A DNA stretch of 64,000 bases from NCBI GenBank assembly GCA_029248525.1, contig JAQWJE010000049.1:310001-374000 (forward strand), in the 5' to 3' direction. This document shows positions 1 to 9,429 of this stretch, in pieces. This stretch comes from Candidatus Binatia bacterium. Lineage in GTDB: Bacteria > Desulfobacterota > Binatia > UBA12015. Position 1 is the first letter of the stretch. Every line of letters starts with the position of its first letter. A model generated the notes under the pieces. It was given only the letters and a program-made list of their open reading frames with translations, ran no database searches and had not been told where the DNA came from. A program made the translations under genes and the position numbers.

Positions 1-1341
1 GAGAATTCACAGGAGCGTTTTGCTCGCGTGGATGCCTTGTGTGCGGCCGCGGCCGCAGCGGATCTGGAGCCGGATCGTCGAAGCGATCGAATCGATCGGG
101 TCCTGCTGCATCCATGGATCGGGCTGGGTGTTTTCGGGCTCGTCATGGTGCTGCTCTTTCAAAGTATCTTTGCCTGGGCCGTGCCGGCCATGGATGTGAT
201 CGATGAGGGTTTTGGGTGGCTCGCCGGGGCTTCGCGGGAGGTGTTGCCGGCAGGACTCTTCGCCGATCTGATTGCTGACGGTGTGATCGCGGGCGTGGGT
301 GGGGTGGTGATCTTCCTTCCACAAATCGTGATCCTCTTTACCTTTCTGCATCTGCTTCAGGATGTCGGATATATGGCCCGTGCCGCCTTTGTCATCGATC
401 GGGTGATGGGGTGGGCCGGGCTGCAGGGCCGAAGCTTTGTGCCCTTGTTGTCCTGTTTTGCCTGCGCGATTCCGGGCATGATGGCGGCACGAACCATCGC
501 GTCGCCGCGCGAGCGACTGGCGACGATTCTCGTGGCACCGTTCATGACGTGCTCGGCGCGGTTACCGGTTTACGCCTTGCTCATCGCAGCCTTTGTGCCG
601 GCAACGTCGGTCGGGCCTTTGGGGCTGCAGGGCCTGGTGATGCTGGGGCTTTATCTTCTCGGCGCGCTGACGGCCTTTGGTACCGCCTGGCTCCTGACAT
701 CCACGCTGCTGCGTGGGCAAGTGTCCGTTTTTTACATGGAACTCCCCCCCTATCGATGGCCCACGTGGCGCTTGCTGGGTCGGCAGGTCTGGCAAAGCGC
801 CTCCGCATTTTTGAAGCGAGCCGGTACGATCATTCTCGCCTCTTCGATTGTTCTGTGGGTGCTGATGACCTTCCCGACGGCGCCTGAAAATCCTGCATTC
901 ACGCCCGACCAGCAGGCTCAGGCGAACCTCGAGGCCAGCGCGGCTTCCAGTTTGGGGCATTTTATCGAACCCGTCATCCAACCGCTCGGTTTCGATTGGA
1001 AAATCGGCGTGGGCCTTGTCGCCAGCCTGGCGGCTCGTGAGGTGATCGTTTCGACCTTGGCGCAACTCTACGCGGTTGCGGATACGGAAAGTGGTAGGCC
1101 ACTTCGCGAGGCTCTGAAGAATGATATCGATCCGCGCACAGGAGAGCGTGTCTTCGATCTGCCGACGGCGCTTTCGTTGCTCGTCTTTTTCGTCTTTGCG
1201 CTCCAATGCACATCAACGGTTGTTGTGATGGCTCGCGAGACCGGAGGGTGGGGTTGGCCAACACTTGCCTTTACCTACATGCTCGGGCTGGCTTGGTTGG
1301 GGAGCTTTGTCACGTATCAGGTGGCCACAAGGTTGCTGTAA
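1..1341 (+). CDS. feoB: Ferrous iron transporter FeoB, C-terminal membrane part (5' truncated by window edge)
   Basis: Inner-membrane Fe(II) uptake protein. The reading frame is open from the first base, so this is the 3' part of a longer gene; the N-terminal GTPase domain lies upstream of the window. About 446 codons are visible. They hold the two FeoB gate repeats: the first carries LLSCFACAIPGMMAART, with the Cys/Pro pattern of the metal path, followed by PFMTCSARLPVY; the second carries FALQCTSTVVVMARE near the C terminus. Around eight hydrophobic segments alternate with short loops, as expected for the family. The gene ends three bases before the radical SAM gene, so the two are probably co-transcribed. 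No FeoA or FeoC is seen downstream. Family assignment is firm; the state of the GTPase part cannot be judged. Confidence 0.93.
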   Translation, partial: ENSQERFARVDALCAAAAAADLEPDRRSDRIDRVLLHPWIGLGVFGLVMVLLFQSIFAWAVPAMDVIDEGFGWLAGASREVLPAGLFADLIADGVIAGVGGVVIFLPQIVILFTFLHLLQDVGYMARAAFVIDRVMGWAGLQGRSFVPLLSCFACAIPGMMAARTIASPRERLATILVAPFMTCSARLPVYALLIAAFVPATSVGPLGLQGLVMLGLYLLGALTAFGTAWLLTSTLLRGQVSVFYMELPPYRWPTWRLLGRQVWQSASAFLKRAGTIILASSIVLWVLMTFPTAPENPAFTPDQQAQANLEASAASSLGHFIEPVIQPLGFDWKIGVGLVASLAAREVIVSTLAQLYAVADTESGRPLREALKNDIDPRTGERVFDLPTALSLLVFFVFALQCTSTVVVMARETGGWGWPTLAFTYMLGLAWLGSFVTYQVATRLL

Positions 1342-1344
1342 ATC

Positions 1345-3045
1345 ATGATGGCGTCGGAACTGCATATTTTCCTTGTCCGACCCACAAAATATGATGATGA
1401 AGGATATCTTCTTCGCCACTGGCGAGGGGTGCTTCCTTCGAACACCCTCGCATGCCTGCGCGGACTGACAGAGCGAGTCGCGACCGATGGGGATTTGCCG
1501 GGCGTCTCGGTCCGGATCTCCTGTTGTGACGAATCGGTAGAGGCGATCCCCGAGAAGAAGATCTACGAGGAGCAGCAGAGGTCGGGCGTGAAGGTGCTCG
1601 TCGGTCTGGTCGGCGTGCAGACCAACCAGATGCCACGAGCAAGGGACCTTGCGCTTCGGCTGCGCGATCGAGGCGTGGATGTTCTGCTCGGGGGCTTTCA
1701 TGTTTCCGGGACACGTTGCGGAGCGGGTGCCCCCGCCGAGATCACGGAACTTCTGGCCGCGGGGGTCACCTTGGTGCGTGGCGAGGTTGAGGAAGCCTGG
1801 TCGAGAATTCTCCGAGATGCCCTGCGCGATGAATTGGAGCCGATCTACGATCTTCTCGGGACCCTGCCGGATTTGTCTCGCGCTGCCTTGCCGTCCCCGG
1901 ACCGGCGCCTGATGCAAAAATTCGTCCACTCCTCCTTTGTCACCATGGATTCGAGTCGGGGGTGTCCGTTTTCCTGTTCCTTCTGCACAATCATCCAGAT
2001 TCAGGGTCGAAAGATGCGGACGCGCTCGCCCTCGAGGATCGCGGAAATGGTTGAGGCGCGACACCACCCGGGGGGCATTGACCAATATTTCTTCACCGAT
2101 GATGATTTCGCGAGGAATCCTCATTGGCGCGAGATTCTGCTCGAGCTGATCCGCTTGCGGGAGGAAGAGGGGAAGCCGATCCGTTTCCTGATGCAAAGTG
2201 ATCTTCTCGCACACCGGCAGAAAGATTTTATCGAACTCGCTCGTCGAGCCGGCTGCTTTCAGGTGTTCCTCGGCATGGAGAGTCTGGATGCCGAGGCGCT
2301 CGCCGGGGCTGGCAAACGCCAAAACCGAATTGCCGATTATGCGGCAACCGTGCGGGCCTGGCAGGACGCCGGAATCTTCGTGCACGCAGGCTATATTGTC
2401 GGCTTCCCCCACGACACGATGGAGTCCGTTCGGGAAAGTGTTCGGCGTTTGCGCGACGAGATTGGTGTCGATGTCGCATCCTTCTTCCTGCTGACACCAC
2501 TTGCGGGTTCCTCCGATCATACAGCGGCGCTCGCTGCAGGCGTGGATATTGATGAGGACTTGAACCGACACGATACATTCCATGCGGTCACGGATCCCGG
2601 CGGGATGTCTCGCACGGATGCCGAGGCTGCCTACCATGCGGCTTGGCGTGAGTTCTATTCCTTCGAGCATCGTCGGCGCCGGCTCGCGGCATGGCCGGAA
2701 GATCAGCGAGCAACCCTCTTGCAGAACTATTTATGGTACAGCTGTGCCACGCGAGTCGAGCACTTCCATCCGATGATGACAGGCTTTGTGCGACTCAAGC
2801 CGCGGAGGGATCGGCGTCCCGGCCTTGCGATCGAGAGTCTCCCGAGGCATCTCGTCCGGCGAGTACCTGAAGTGACGCGTATGGCCGGAGGTTATTTCCG
2901 ACAGATCCGGGTCGCTCAGCGTTTGTGGAGGGCTGCGGGTGAAGGCCGCAAGAACCGCGGCTGGCGTGATTTCCTCCGACATCTTCTCGCAGGAGAGGCA
3001 CGGGAAGCAGGAAGCCTCGGGCCGGCAGGAAGCTCGCAGGCCTGA
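1345..3045 (+). CDS. B12-binding-type radical SAM protein
   Basis: 566 residues. Residues ~5-150 resemble a cobalamin-binding Rossmann domain (LLGGFHVSG at 114-122 matches the usual glycine-rich C-terminal edge). The radical SAM core follows, with the CxxxCxxC cluster motif at C207, C211 and C214 (SRGCPFSCSFC). A helical C-terminal region of about 140 residues completes the protein. The family uses a 4Fe-4S cluster and S-adenosylmethionine for methylations, ring contractions or other radical steps. The DxHxxG lower-ligand motif is not visible, so cobalamin, if bound, would be base-on or held differently. The gene starts three bases after feoB. The substrate is unknown. Class assignment is strong. 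Confidence 0.85.
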   Translation: MMASELHIFLVRPTKYDDEGYLLRHWRGVLPSNTLACLRGLTERVATDGDLPGVSVRISCCDESVEAIPEKKIYEEQQRSGVKVLVGLVGVQTNQMPRARDLALRLRDRGVDVLLGGFHVSGTRCGAGAPAEITELLAAGVTLVRGEVEEAWSRILRDALRDELEPIYDLLGTLPDLSRAALPSPDRRLMQKFVHSSFVTMDSSRGCPFSCSFCTIIQIQGRKMRTRSPSRIAEMVEARHHPGGIDQYFFTDDDFARNPHWREILLELIRLREEEGKPIRFLMQSDLLAHRQKDFIELARRAGCFQVFLGMESLDAEALAGAGKRQNRIADYAATVRAWQDAGIFVHAGYIVGFPHDTMESVRESVRRLRDEIGVDVASFFLLTPLAGSSDHTAALAAGVDIDEDLNRHDTFHAVTDPGGMSRTDAEAAYHAAWREFYSFEHRRRRLAAWPEDQRATLLQNYLWYSCATRVEHFHPMMTGFVRLKPRRDRRPGLAIESLPRHLVRRVPEVTRMAGGYFRQIRVAQRLWRAAGEGRKNRGWRDFLRHLLAGEAREAGSLGPAGSSQA

Positions 3046-3118
3046 GCCCGGCCGTCCGAGGGCGGGCTTTCTCGATTCGCTGGTTGTTGCAAGGGCCGTG
3101 GTCGGTCATGGTATCCCT

Positions 3119-3496
3119 GTGCGAAAGCTTCCCTATATTTGGACCTGTGCCATTTTGGGCCTGATCCTTGGTTGGTTGCCGATGCTCTTTCATGGACCGA
3201 TTCCCGAGAAGTTTGACCAGTTCTATATTTCGGGATCATGGGCAGTTTGGGCCTGGTATCTCTCGCGGATGTCGATCGGCCTGCTTCTGGGGGTGACGGT
3301 GCGCCCGCGAACCTTCTGGTTGCGTGGCCTCGTCGTAGGCGGCCTGGTGATGCTCCCTCTCGGGTTCGTATCTCTGGCGGTGCCAACCTGTGGGCCGGTT
3401 TGTATGGGGGCAAATATTCTGACCGGCGCTGTCGAGGGTTTGCTGATCGTCGTCGTGGCCTGGTGGATCACGGGGCGGGAGCGTATCGAGGACTGA
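3119..3496 (+). CDS. Small four-helix membrane protein, function unknown
   Basis: About 125 residues from the GTG at 3119, with four hydrophobic segments: the first begins at WTCAILGLILGWLPML, the others span the Trp-rich middle, a stretch rich in Gly/Leu/Val, and a C-terminal segment ending at ITGRERIED. The reading frame extends upstream into the end of the radical SAM gene, but those residues are Arg/Gln-rich and unlike a membrane protein, so the overlap is probably not translated. Neither this GTG nor another GTG at 3098 has a convincing Shine-Dalgarno. The gene ends seven bases before lnt, which suggests co-transcription. A Cys pair (TCGPVC) lies in the periplasmic or cytoplasmic loop between helices 3 and 4. 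I do not recognise the family. Confidence 0.55.
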   Translation: MRKLPYIWTCAILGLILGWLPMLFHGPIPEKFDQFYISGSWAVWAWYLSRMSIGLLLGVTVRPRTFWLRGLVVGGLVMLPLGFVSLAVPTCGPVCMGANILTGAVEGLLIVVVAWWITGRERIED

Positions 3497-3503
3497 TGCG
3501 CCG

Positions 3504-5072
3504 GTGAGTGACGAACTTTCCAGGGTGCCATCCTCCAGGTGGTGGAACGACTGGGTACTGGTTTCGCTGTCGATTGCGTTGCACGCGGTAGCTTTTCCTC
3601 CGTGGGACCAGCCGCTTGCTGCCTGGGTCGCGCTGGCACCGTTACTACTGGCCCTTCGTCAAAAAGCGCCGGCCCGGGCTTTCCTGCTTGGCTTTGTCTG
3701 GGGGACTGGTTCGATTTGGGCGCAGGGCTATTGGGTGCCTCTGGGGATTGCCTATTACTACGACCAGACCTTGCTCTTTGGCCTGTTGTTTTCGCTCGTC
3801 GCCTCGATTGTTTTCTATGCCACCTACGCGGCTGCTTTTGCTCTCGCCGCCGCGCGCTTGCCCATCGGCTGGTCAGCGTTTCCGCGGGCGTGCGGTTTGG
3901 GCATGATCTTCGTGACGGCAGAATGGGCGCGCGCCAGTCTTTTGACCGGCGACCCCTGGTTGCTCCTGGGCTATGCGCTGGTCCCGGGTCTTGGTTTCGC
4001 GCAGATCGCGGACTTGGGTGGCGTTTATATCCTGAGCTTTTTTCTGGTTCTTGCGAATGCAGCTCTGGTGGAATGTTGGGTTGGCTTCCCGCAGCGCTCG
4101 GGGGTGCGTTTGAAGGAAGCCCTGTCCACGCTCGCCCTCGCGGTTCTCATTCCCGGCGTATACGGCGTATGGCGCCTTTTGAACCCGGTCGTGGCTACCG
4201 AAACAATACCGGTCGCAATTGTTCAGACGAACCAGGACCTCGGATCGCATTGGCAGGAAGAGTTTTACGGACGAGGACTGCGCGACTATTTTTCTCTTTC
4301 GGAAAAAGCGGTCCGCGCAGGTGCCGAGTTTCTTTTCTGGCCGGAAGGCTCTGTCAATTTTTTCGTAGCCGATGACCCGAACTACCGGGCCGCGGTGGAA
4401 GCTCAGGTTGCCGCTTGGGATGTGGATCTGATTTTGGGCGGACCCTTTCGCGATCTGGATGATTCCGGGGTTCCGTCCTATCGGAACTCGGCGTTTTACC
4501 TTGAGCCCGAAAATGGTCTGGTCGATCGCTACGACAAGCATCGGCTACTTCCCTTCGGCGAATATTTTCCGCTGGAGATGATTCGCCTTTTGCGTCGCTT
4601 CGAAAGGGTACGTTCATTTACGCCCGGCGAGGGGCCCTCCTGGGTGGATACGGATCGAGGTCGAATGGCGATCTCGATTTGTTTCGAAGCTATATTCCCC
4701 GATGAAGTCCGCCGGCAGATGAACGCCGGGGCAAAATTATTGGTCAATCTCTCGAACGATGCATGGCTTGGGCCAGGCGCCGGTCCGTCGCAGCATCTCC
4801 TGATGGTCCGCTTGCGTGCCATCGAGAATCGGACCTGGGTGGTGCGCGCCACGCCGACCGGGATATCGGCCTTGATCAACCCCTATGGATCGGTCGCGCG
4901 TGAGCTCGAGCGCGGTGAGGCCGGATTTTTGAGTGGGGATGTCGGGCTGCTTTCGGTAGCGACACCCTACCAGCGATATGGGGATGTATTTGCGCTTGTG
5001 TGCGCGCTGGGCAGCGGGGCTTTTCTGCTGAACGCGCGCTTCCGGCGTTTCCAGCGCCGCGGGTCGGCTTGA
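3504..5072 (+). CDS. lnt: Apolipoprotein N-acyltransferase
   Basis: Inner-membrane enzyme that adds the third acyl chain to the N-terminal cysteine of lipoproteins. 522 residues, the usual length. The first ~220 residues hold six to eight hydrophobic segments, then comes a nitrilase-fold domain with the expected catalytic triad: E281 in FLFWPEGSVNFF, K345 in YDKHRLLPFGEYFP, and C393 in SICFEAIFPDE. The start is the GTG at 3504, seven bases after the small membrane protein. The enzyme fits with the lipobox-bearing proteins elsewhere in the window (CcmH, the 55518-56723 and 61751-62155 products). A short GC hairpin begins two bases after the stop. Confidence 0.96.
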   Translation: MSDELSRVPSSRWWNDWVLVSLSIALHAVAFPPWDQPLAAWVALAPLLLALRQKAPARAFLLGFVWGTGSIWAQGYWVPLGIAYYYDQTLLFGLLFSLVASIVFYATYAAAFALAAARLPIGWSAFPRACGLGMIFVTAEWARASLLTGDPWLLLGYALVPGLGFAQIADLGGVYILSFFLVLANAALVECWVGFPQRSGVRLKEALSTLALAVLIPGVYGVWRLLNPVVATETIPVAIVQTNQDLGSHWQEEFYGRGLRDYFSLSEKAVRAGAEFLFWPEGSVNFFVADDPNYRAAVEAQVAAWDVDLILGGPFRDLDDSGVPSYRNSAFYLEPENGLVDRYDKHRLLPFGEYFPLEMIRLLRRFERVRSFTPGEGPSWVDTDRGRMAISICFEAIFPDEVRRQMNAGAKLLVNLSNDAWLGPGAGPSQHLLMVRLRAIENRTWVVRATPTGISALINPYGSVARELERGEAGFLSGDVGLLSVATPYQRYGDVFALVCALGSGAFLLNARFRRFQRRGSA

Positions 5073-5073
5073 G

Positions 5074-5087
5074 CGCGAATAGTCGCG
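5074..5087 (+). terminator. GC hairpin just after lnt, no U-tract
   Basis: CGCGA (5074-5078), loop ATAG, TCGCG (5083-5087): a perfect 5-bp stem starting two bases after the lnt stop. No T-run follows, so it is not a classical intrinsic terminator. Similar hairpins follow other genes here (9397, 12144, 14718, 21858). Could be an mRNA 3'-end stabiliser. Confidence 0.35.
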
Positions 5088-5187
5088 GGAACTGCCGTGC
5101 AGCGTATACGCCTTCCGGGTGGTTCTGATGATCGATGCTTGCGAATTGCTTTGCAGGACGAGGACGAATCGGTGACGTTGGGTGGGC

Positions 5188-6915
5188 ATGAAGAAATTGA
5201 TTCGCCAAGTTCTTGTTGCCGCGTGCTTGCTCGTTCTGCCGCTCGTGCGCGGGGCTGTTGCCGAGGAGAAACTGAAGGTCTTTGTTGCTCGCAAGATCAT
5301 CACGATGGACCTGGCGTTGCCCGAGGCGACTGCGGTAGCCGTGCGAGGGGATACCATCGTATCGGTCGGCTCTCTGGAATCCTTGTCGCCGTGGCTGGCG
5401 AAATATCCCCATCAAATTGACAGGACCTTTGCGGATGCCGTCCTCATGCCGGGATTGATCGATCCCCACCTCCATCCGATGATGGCAGCGGTGATCCTGT
5501 CGATGAACTTCGCTACGCCGGATGGTTGGAATTTGCCGGACCGGACGGTTCGAGCGGTACGCGGAGCGGAGGCCTACCAGCAGCGATTACGGGAATTGGA
5601 AGCCGGAACACCACAGGACGAGATTCTTTTCGTATGGGGTTTCCAGCCTGAGTTTCATGGTGCGATCAACCGCGCGATCCTCGATGGCATTTCTCCCGAT
5701 CGACCGGCCCTTCTCTGGCACCGCTCCTTTTACGAAGTTTATATGAATACGGCCGCGCTTGAGTTGCTGGAAATTTCGGCAGAGGAGGTGAAGGACCTGC
5801 CGGCAGCCAACTGGGAGGAGGGTCATTTTTACGAAACCGGTCTGGCGGCCATTCAGAAGAAATTGATGCCGGTGGTCGCTTCGCCTGCGAGGGTGGCTTC
5901 GGGCTTGAGGCAACTCCGCGACATCCTGCATGCCGGCGGGATTACGACTGTCGGTGATATGGCCTCGGGCGGGCTTGATCTCAATCTCGAGTTTGCGCTG
6001 ATGCAGACGGTTTTCGAGAATGACGAGACCCCTTTTCGCGTCTTTCTGATTCCCAAAGCATACGGACTCGGTACCAAATTGGGTGACACGAAAGCCCTTG
6101 CCGAGATTCAGGCCTTGCCGAAGAAAAATACCCCGCGCCTGCAGTATATTCCCAACATCAAACTCTTTGCTGATGGCGCCTTCTTTTCGCAGCGAATGCA
6201 GTTGGGGCCCCCCGGCTATATCGACGGGCATGTCGGTGACTGGTTGATGACGCCCGCGGAGTTGGAAGACGCCGCTCGTGTGTATTGGAATGCGGGGTAT
6301 CAGATTCATGTGCATGCGAACGGGGACGCCGGTATCGATGCGACGCTGGATGTCCTAGCGGCTCTGTTGCAGGAAAATCCGCGAAGGAACCATCGTTTCA
6401 CGATTGAGCATTTTGGATATTCGACTCCCGCCCAGGTCGAGAGGATCGCGCGTCTTGGCGCGCAAATCTCCGCGAATCCCTATTATCTCTTCGCACTTGG
6501 CGATCTTTACGCCGAGGTCGGTCTGGGGACAGATCGTGCGGAGGTGATTTCCAGAATTGGTACTGCGGTGCGGCGTAGCATTCCGGTCGCTCTGCATTCT
6601 GATTTCCCCATGGCGCCCGCTCGTCCGTTGCAGTTGGCGTGGAACGCTGCTTCACGGCGAACCTCGAGCGGAAAGATTTTTTCTCCGGAAGAGCAATTGA
6701 CGCTGGACCAGGCGTTGCGTGCGGTGACCATCGATGCCGCTTATATTCTGGGCAAGGAAGATCAGATTGGCAGCATTGTGGCCGGCAAGAAGGCAGACTT
6801 TACAGCCGTGGGTGTGGACCCTTACGAAGTCGGTGTTCGCGGTCTGGACAAAATTACAATTCGGGGCACTGTGTTCGAAGGCGAAGCGCACCCGGCAGCA
6901 GGAGTAGGTGAGTGA
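5188..6915 (+). CDS. Exported amidohydrolase, YtcJ-like
   Basis: Metal-dependent hydrolase of the amidohydrolase superfamily (amidohydrolase 3 / YtcJ branch), about 575 residues. The ATG at 5188 is preferred over the in-frame GTG at 5182 because it opens directly onto a signal peptide (MKKLIRQVLVAACLLVLP, then a probable cut after AVA); the mature enzyme would be periplasmic. A small beta-sandwich segment precedes the barrel. Motifs: LMPGLIDPHLHP, the HxH metal site; LFADGAFFS; IHVHANGDAGID; IEHFGYSTPAQV, a later metal His; and a C-terminal IVAGKKADFTAVGVDP strand typical of the family. The substrate cannot be read from sequence; relatives act on cyclic amides or formamides. It overlaps the downstream glycosidase by one base (TGATG), indicating translational coupling. 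Confidence 0.85.
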   Translation: MKKLIRQVLVAACLLVLPLVRGAVAEEKLKVFVARKIITMDLALPEATAVAVRGDTIVSVGSLESLSPWLAKYPHQIDRTFADAVLMPGLIDPHLHPMMAAVILSMNFATPDGWNLPDRTVRAVRGAEAYQQRLRELEAGTPQDEILFVWGFQPEFHGAINRAILDGISPDRPALLWHRSFYEVYMNTAALELLEISAEEVKDLPAANWEEGHFYETGLAAIQKKLMPVVASPARVASGLRQLRDILHAGGITTVGDMASGGLDLNLEFALMQTVFENDETPFRVFLIPKAYGLGTKLGDTKALAEIQALPKKNTPRLQYIPNIKLFADGAFFSQRMQLGPPGYIDGHVGDWLMTPAELEDAARVYWNAGYQIHVHANGDAGIDATLDVLAALLQENPRRNHRFTIEHFGYSTPAQVERIARLGAQISANPYYLFALGDLYAEVGLGTDRAEVISRIGTAVRRSIPVALHSDFPMAPARPLQLAWNAASRRTSSGKIFSPEEQLTLDQALRAVTIDAAYILGKEDQIGSIVAGKKADFTAVGVDPYEVGVRGLDKITIRGTVFEGEAHPAAGVGE

Positions 6916-9353
6916 TGAGTGGTCCGGGCGACAAGTTGATGGAGCAATTAACGCGGGAAGAAAAAGTGAGCCTGGTCGCGGGCCACGATATGTGGACGAC
7001 GACCGCCATTCCGCGATTGGGGATTCCGCCCCTGAAGGTTACGGATGGCCCCAACGGGGCGCGAGGGGGGTCGTTTTCGGGAAAGGCCTCGGCCTGTTTC
7101 CCTTGCGGGAGTGCTCTCGCTGCCAGCTGGGATATCGACCTCGTGGAAGAGGTCGGCGAGGCTCTGGCGGACGAGGTCCGGACCAAGGGCGCCCGGATGC
7201 TGCTCGCGCCAACCGTCAACATTCATCGAACGGTTTTGGCCGGAAGAAACTTCGAATGCTTCTCCGAAGATCCACATCTGGCGGCCCGCATGGCTGTCGC
7301 CTACGTTCGCGGCGTCCAGAGTCGGCGGGTTTCGGTCTGCATCAAGCATTTCGTCTGCAACGATCAGGAATATGAACGGATGACGATTTCGTCGGAGTTG
7401 GGCGATCGCGCACTCCGCGAAATTTATTTACGCCCTTTTGAGGCCGCGGTGAAGGAGGCGGGTGCCCGTGGGGTGATGTCCGCCTATAACCGCATCCGCG
7501 GGACTTATGCCTGCGAGAACGAGCCACTTCTGCGTGATGTTCTTCGGAACGAATACGGATTCGCCGGGGTCGTTGTCTCTGACTGGTTTGGCACGCAATC
7601 GACCGCGGAAGCGCTGACTGCGGGCCTCGATCTCGAGATGCCGGGCCCGTCCCAGCGTCGAGGCGAGCATCTCGTCGCGGCACTCGAGGAAGGCGCAGTG
7701 GCGGAAGGTGCTCTGGATGCGGCCGTCCGCAATATTCTCGACCTTCTCGAGTGGACGGGTGCTCTCGAGGAGGGCGGACCTGAGGAGGAGGCCAGCAGCG
7801 ATGCTGCCCGGCATCGTGATCTTTTGCATCGGGCGTCCGTGAATTCGATCGTTCTTCTTCGGAACGAGGGAAATCGACTTCCTCTGGCTGCGGAAAAGTT
7901 GTCGCGGATCGCGGTCATCGGCCCGAACGCGGATGAGATTGAACCGCAGGGCGGCGGGAGTGCACAGGTCGCGTTGGGCGAGATTCAATCACCCTTGCGG
8001 GCGATTCGAGAGCGCTTCGAGTCCTCGGCGGAGATCGCCTTTGAACGTGGCTGCGACATCCATCGCACGATCCCGGCATTGCGCTGCGCTGCGGTGATTG
8101 AATACTTTGAAGGGCGTGAACTCGAGGGTGCGGCTCTGGCGACCGAGGAAATTCGACGGCTTCATTTCACCTGGCTGGGTGTGCCGGCCAAGGAAGTTTC
8201 GACCATCTTTTCGGCGCGGGTGCGCTGCACCTATACGGCTGAGGAAACAGGAGCCTATGCTTTCGGGCTCGTGAGTGCAGGGCGCAGCCGTTTGAGCGTT
8301 GATGGCAAGATTCTTGTCGATAACTGGACAAAGCAGGAGACCGGCAGCTCGTTTTTCGGAATCGGATCGACGGAGGTCTCCGAGGAACTCCATCTCGAAG
8401 CTGGACGTTCCTACGAGATCGTTGTCGAGTATAGTTCCTTGCCGATGGGTGGGTTGGGAGGTGTCACGATAGGGTGCCTCGCACCTCGACCGGAGAATAT
8501 GATGGAGCGGGCTGTAGCAGCCGCCACGAATGCTGACGCGGCGATCGTATTTCTGGGCTCCAATCCGGATTGGGAGTCCGAGGGTCGGGACCGCAAAAGT
8601 ATGCAGCTGCCCGGGGATCAGGAGGAGCTGATCCGGCGGGTGGCGGCCGCCAATCCGAATACGATTGCCGTGGTCAACGCCGGTTCGCCAACGGCAATGG
8701 AATGGGCGGAGCAGGTGCCTGGGGTGCTGCAGCTCTGGTATCCGGGCCAGGAAGGGGGGCGGGCGATTGTCGACGTTCTCTTCGGCGATGCCGAGCCCGG
8801 AGGTCGTCTTCCGACGACGTTCCCCCGGCGTATCGAGGATGATCCCGCGTTCCTGCACTATCCGGGGGAGCGGGGGCATGTTGCCTACGGGGAAGGTGTC
8901 TTTGTCGGGTACCGTGGTTACGAGAAGAAGAAAGTGGACCCGCGATTCTGCTTTGGTCACGGACTCTCCTATGCCGAGTTTTCTTTCGGACCCCTCGAGT
9001 TGTCGTCGGCGGAGATGTCCGAGGCGTCACCGCTTACGGTATCGGTCTCGTTGGAAAATATCGGGAATCGGACGGGTAGTGAAGTCGTGCAGGTTTATAT
9101 TGCCGACCCCGAGGCAAGCGTCGCCCGTCCGGAAAAAGAGCTCGTGGCGTTTCGCAAGGTTTTTCTCGAGCCCGGCCAGTCGAGCGAGCTATCGTTTACG
9201 ATTACGCCTCGGGATCTTTCCTTCTGGGATCCGCAGCAAGGAGGGTGGCTGGCTGAAGCCGGGTCGTTTGAAGTCCGGGTCGGGCGTTCCTCGGGCGATA
9301 TACGGGGGGTAGCGTCCTTTTCGCTCGCGCAAGATATCCGCGATGAATGCTGA
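6915..9353 (+). CDS. Glycoside hydrolase family 3 beta-glycosidase with PA14 insert
   Basis: About 812 residues. The GH3 barrel occupies residues ~10-270, with the catalytic nucleophile Asp in GVVVSDWFGT (about D223), the substrate-binding KHFVCNDQE, and VTDGPNGARGG near the start. The second GH3 domain is interrupted at roughly 390-540 by a PA14-like carbohydrate-binding insert (IFSARVRCTYTAEETGAY, then SVDGKILVDNWT and a SYEIVVEYSS strand). A fibronectin-III-like C-terminal domain follows (GSEVVQVYIADPEASVARPEK). This order is known in family-3 beta-glucosidases. No signal peptide is visible, so the enzyme is probably cytoplasmic, unlike the exported amidohydrolase it overlaps by one base. 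The sugar specificity is not decidable; beta-glucosidase is the default. Confidence 0.92.
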   Translation: MSGPGDKLMEQLTREEKVSLVAGHDMWTTTAIPRLGIPPLKVTDGPNGARGGSFSGKASACFPCGSALAASWDIDLVEEVGEALADEVRTKGARMLLAPTVNIHRTVLAGRNFECFSEDPHLAARMAVAYVRGVQSRRVSVCIKHFVCNDQEYERMTISSELGDRALREIYLRPFEAAVKEAGARGVMSAYNRIRGTYACENEPLLRDVLRNEYGFAGVVVSDWFGTQSTAEALTAGLDLEMPGPSQRRGEHLVAALEEGAVAEGALDAAVRNILDLLEWTGALEEGGPEEEASSDAARHRDLLHRASVNSIVLLRNEGNRLPLAAEKLSRIAVIGPNADEIEPQGGGSAQVALGEIQSPLRAIRERFESSAEIAFERGCDIHRTIPALRCAAVIEYFEGRELEGAALATEEIRRLHFTWLGVPAKEVSTIFSARVRCTYTAEETGAYAFGLVSAGRSRLSVDGKILVDNWTKQETGSSFFGIGSTEVSEELHLEAGRSYEIVVEYSSLPMGGLGGVTIGCLAPRPENMMERAVAAATNADAAIVFLGSNPDWESEGRDRKSMQLPGDQEELIRRVAAANPNTIAVVNAGSPTAMEWAEQVPGVLQLWYPGQEGGRAIVDVLFGDAEPGGRLPTTFPRRIEDDPAFLHYPGERGHVAYGEGVFVGYRGYEKKKVDPRFCFGHGLSYAEFSFGPLELSSAEMSEASPLTVSVSLENIGNRTGSEVVQVYIADPEASVARPEKELVAFRKVFLEPGQSSELSFTITPRDLSFWDPQQGGWLAEAGSFEVRVGRSSGDIRGVASFSLAQDIRDEC

Positions 9354-9396
9354 GTCTCGTCTTGCCGGTTTGCCGAGGTAGCGTTAGTGGAGAACG

Positions 9397-9416
9397 GAGG
9401 GGTTTTGGCGCCCCTC
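9397..9416 (+). other. 6-bp hairpin between the GH3 gene and the peroxiredoxin gene
   Basis: GAGGGG (9397-9402), 8-nt loop, CCCCTC (9411-9416). It sits 43 bases after the glycosidase stop and ends just before the purine-rich ribosome site GAAAGGA of the peroxiredoxin. No T-run follows. Either a weak terminator-like element or a 5'-UTR hairpin. Confidence 0.35.
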
Positions 9417-9429
9417 GAGAATTGAAAGG

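Noticed and set aside
1213-2670. Long minus-strand open frame opposite the radical SAM gene
   Set aside because: Frame lacks any family motif and has the low-complexity composition of an antisense shadow in GC-rich DNA; the plus-strand gene has clear motifs.
2939-3118. Upstream extension of the small membrane protein into the radical SAM gene
   Set aside because: Residues are Arg/Gln/Pro-rich and lack a ribosome site; translation probably starts near 3098-3119.
5130-5165. tRNA-like GGTTCTGAT stretch after lnt (and a similar one near 46465)
   Set aside because: No acceptor, D or anticodon stem can be built around it.
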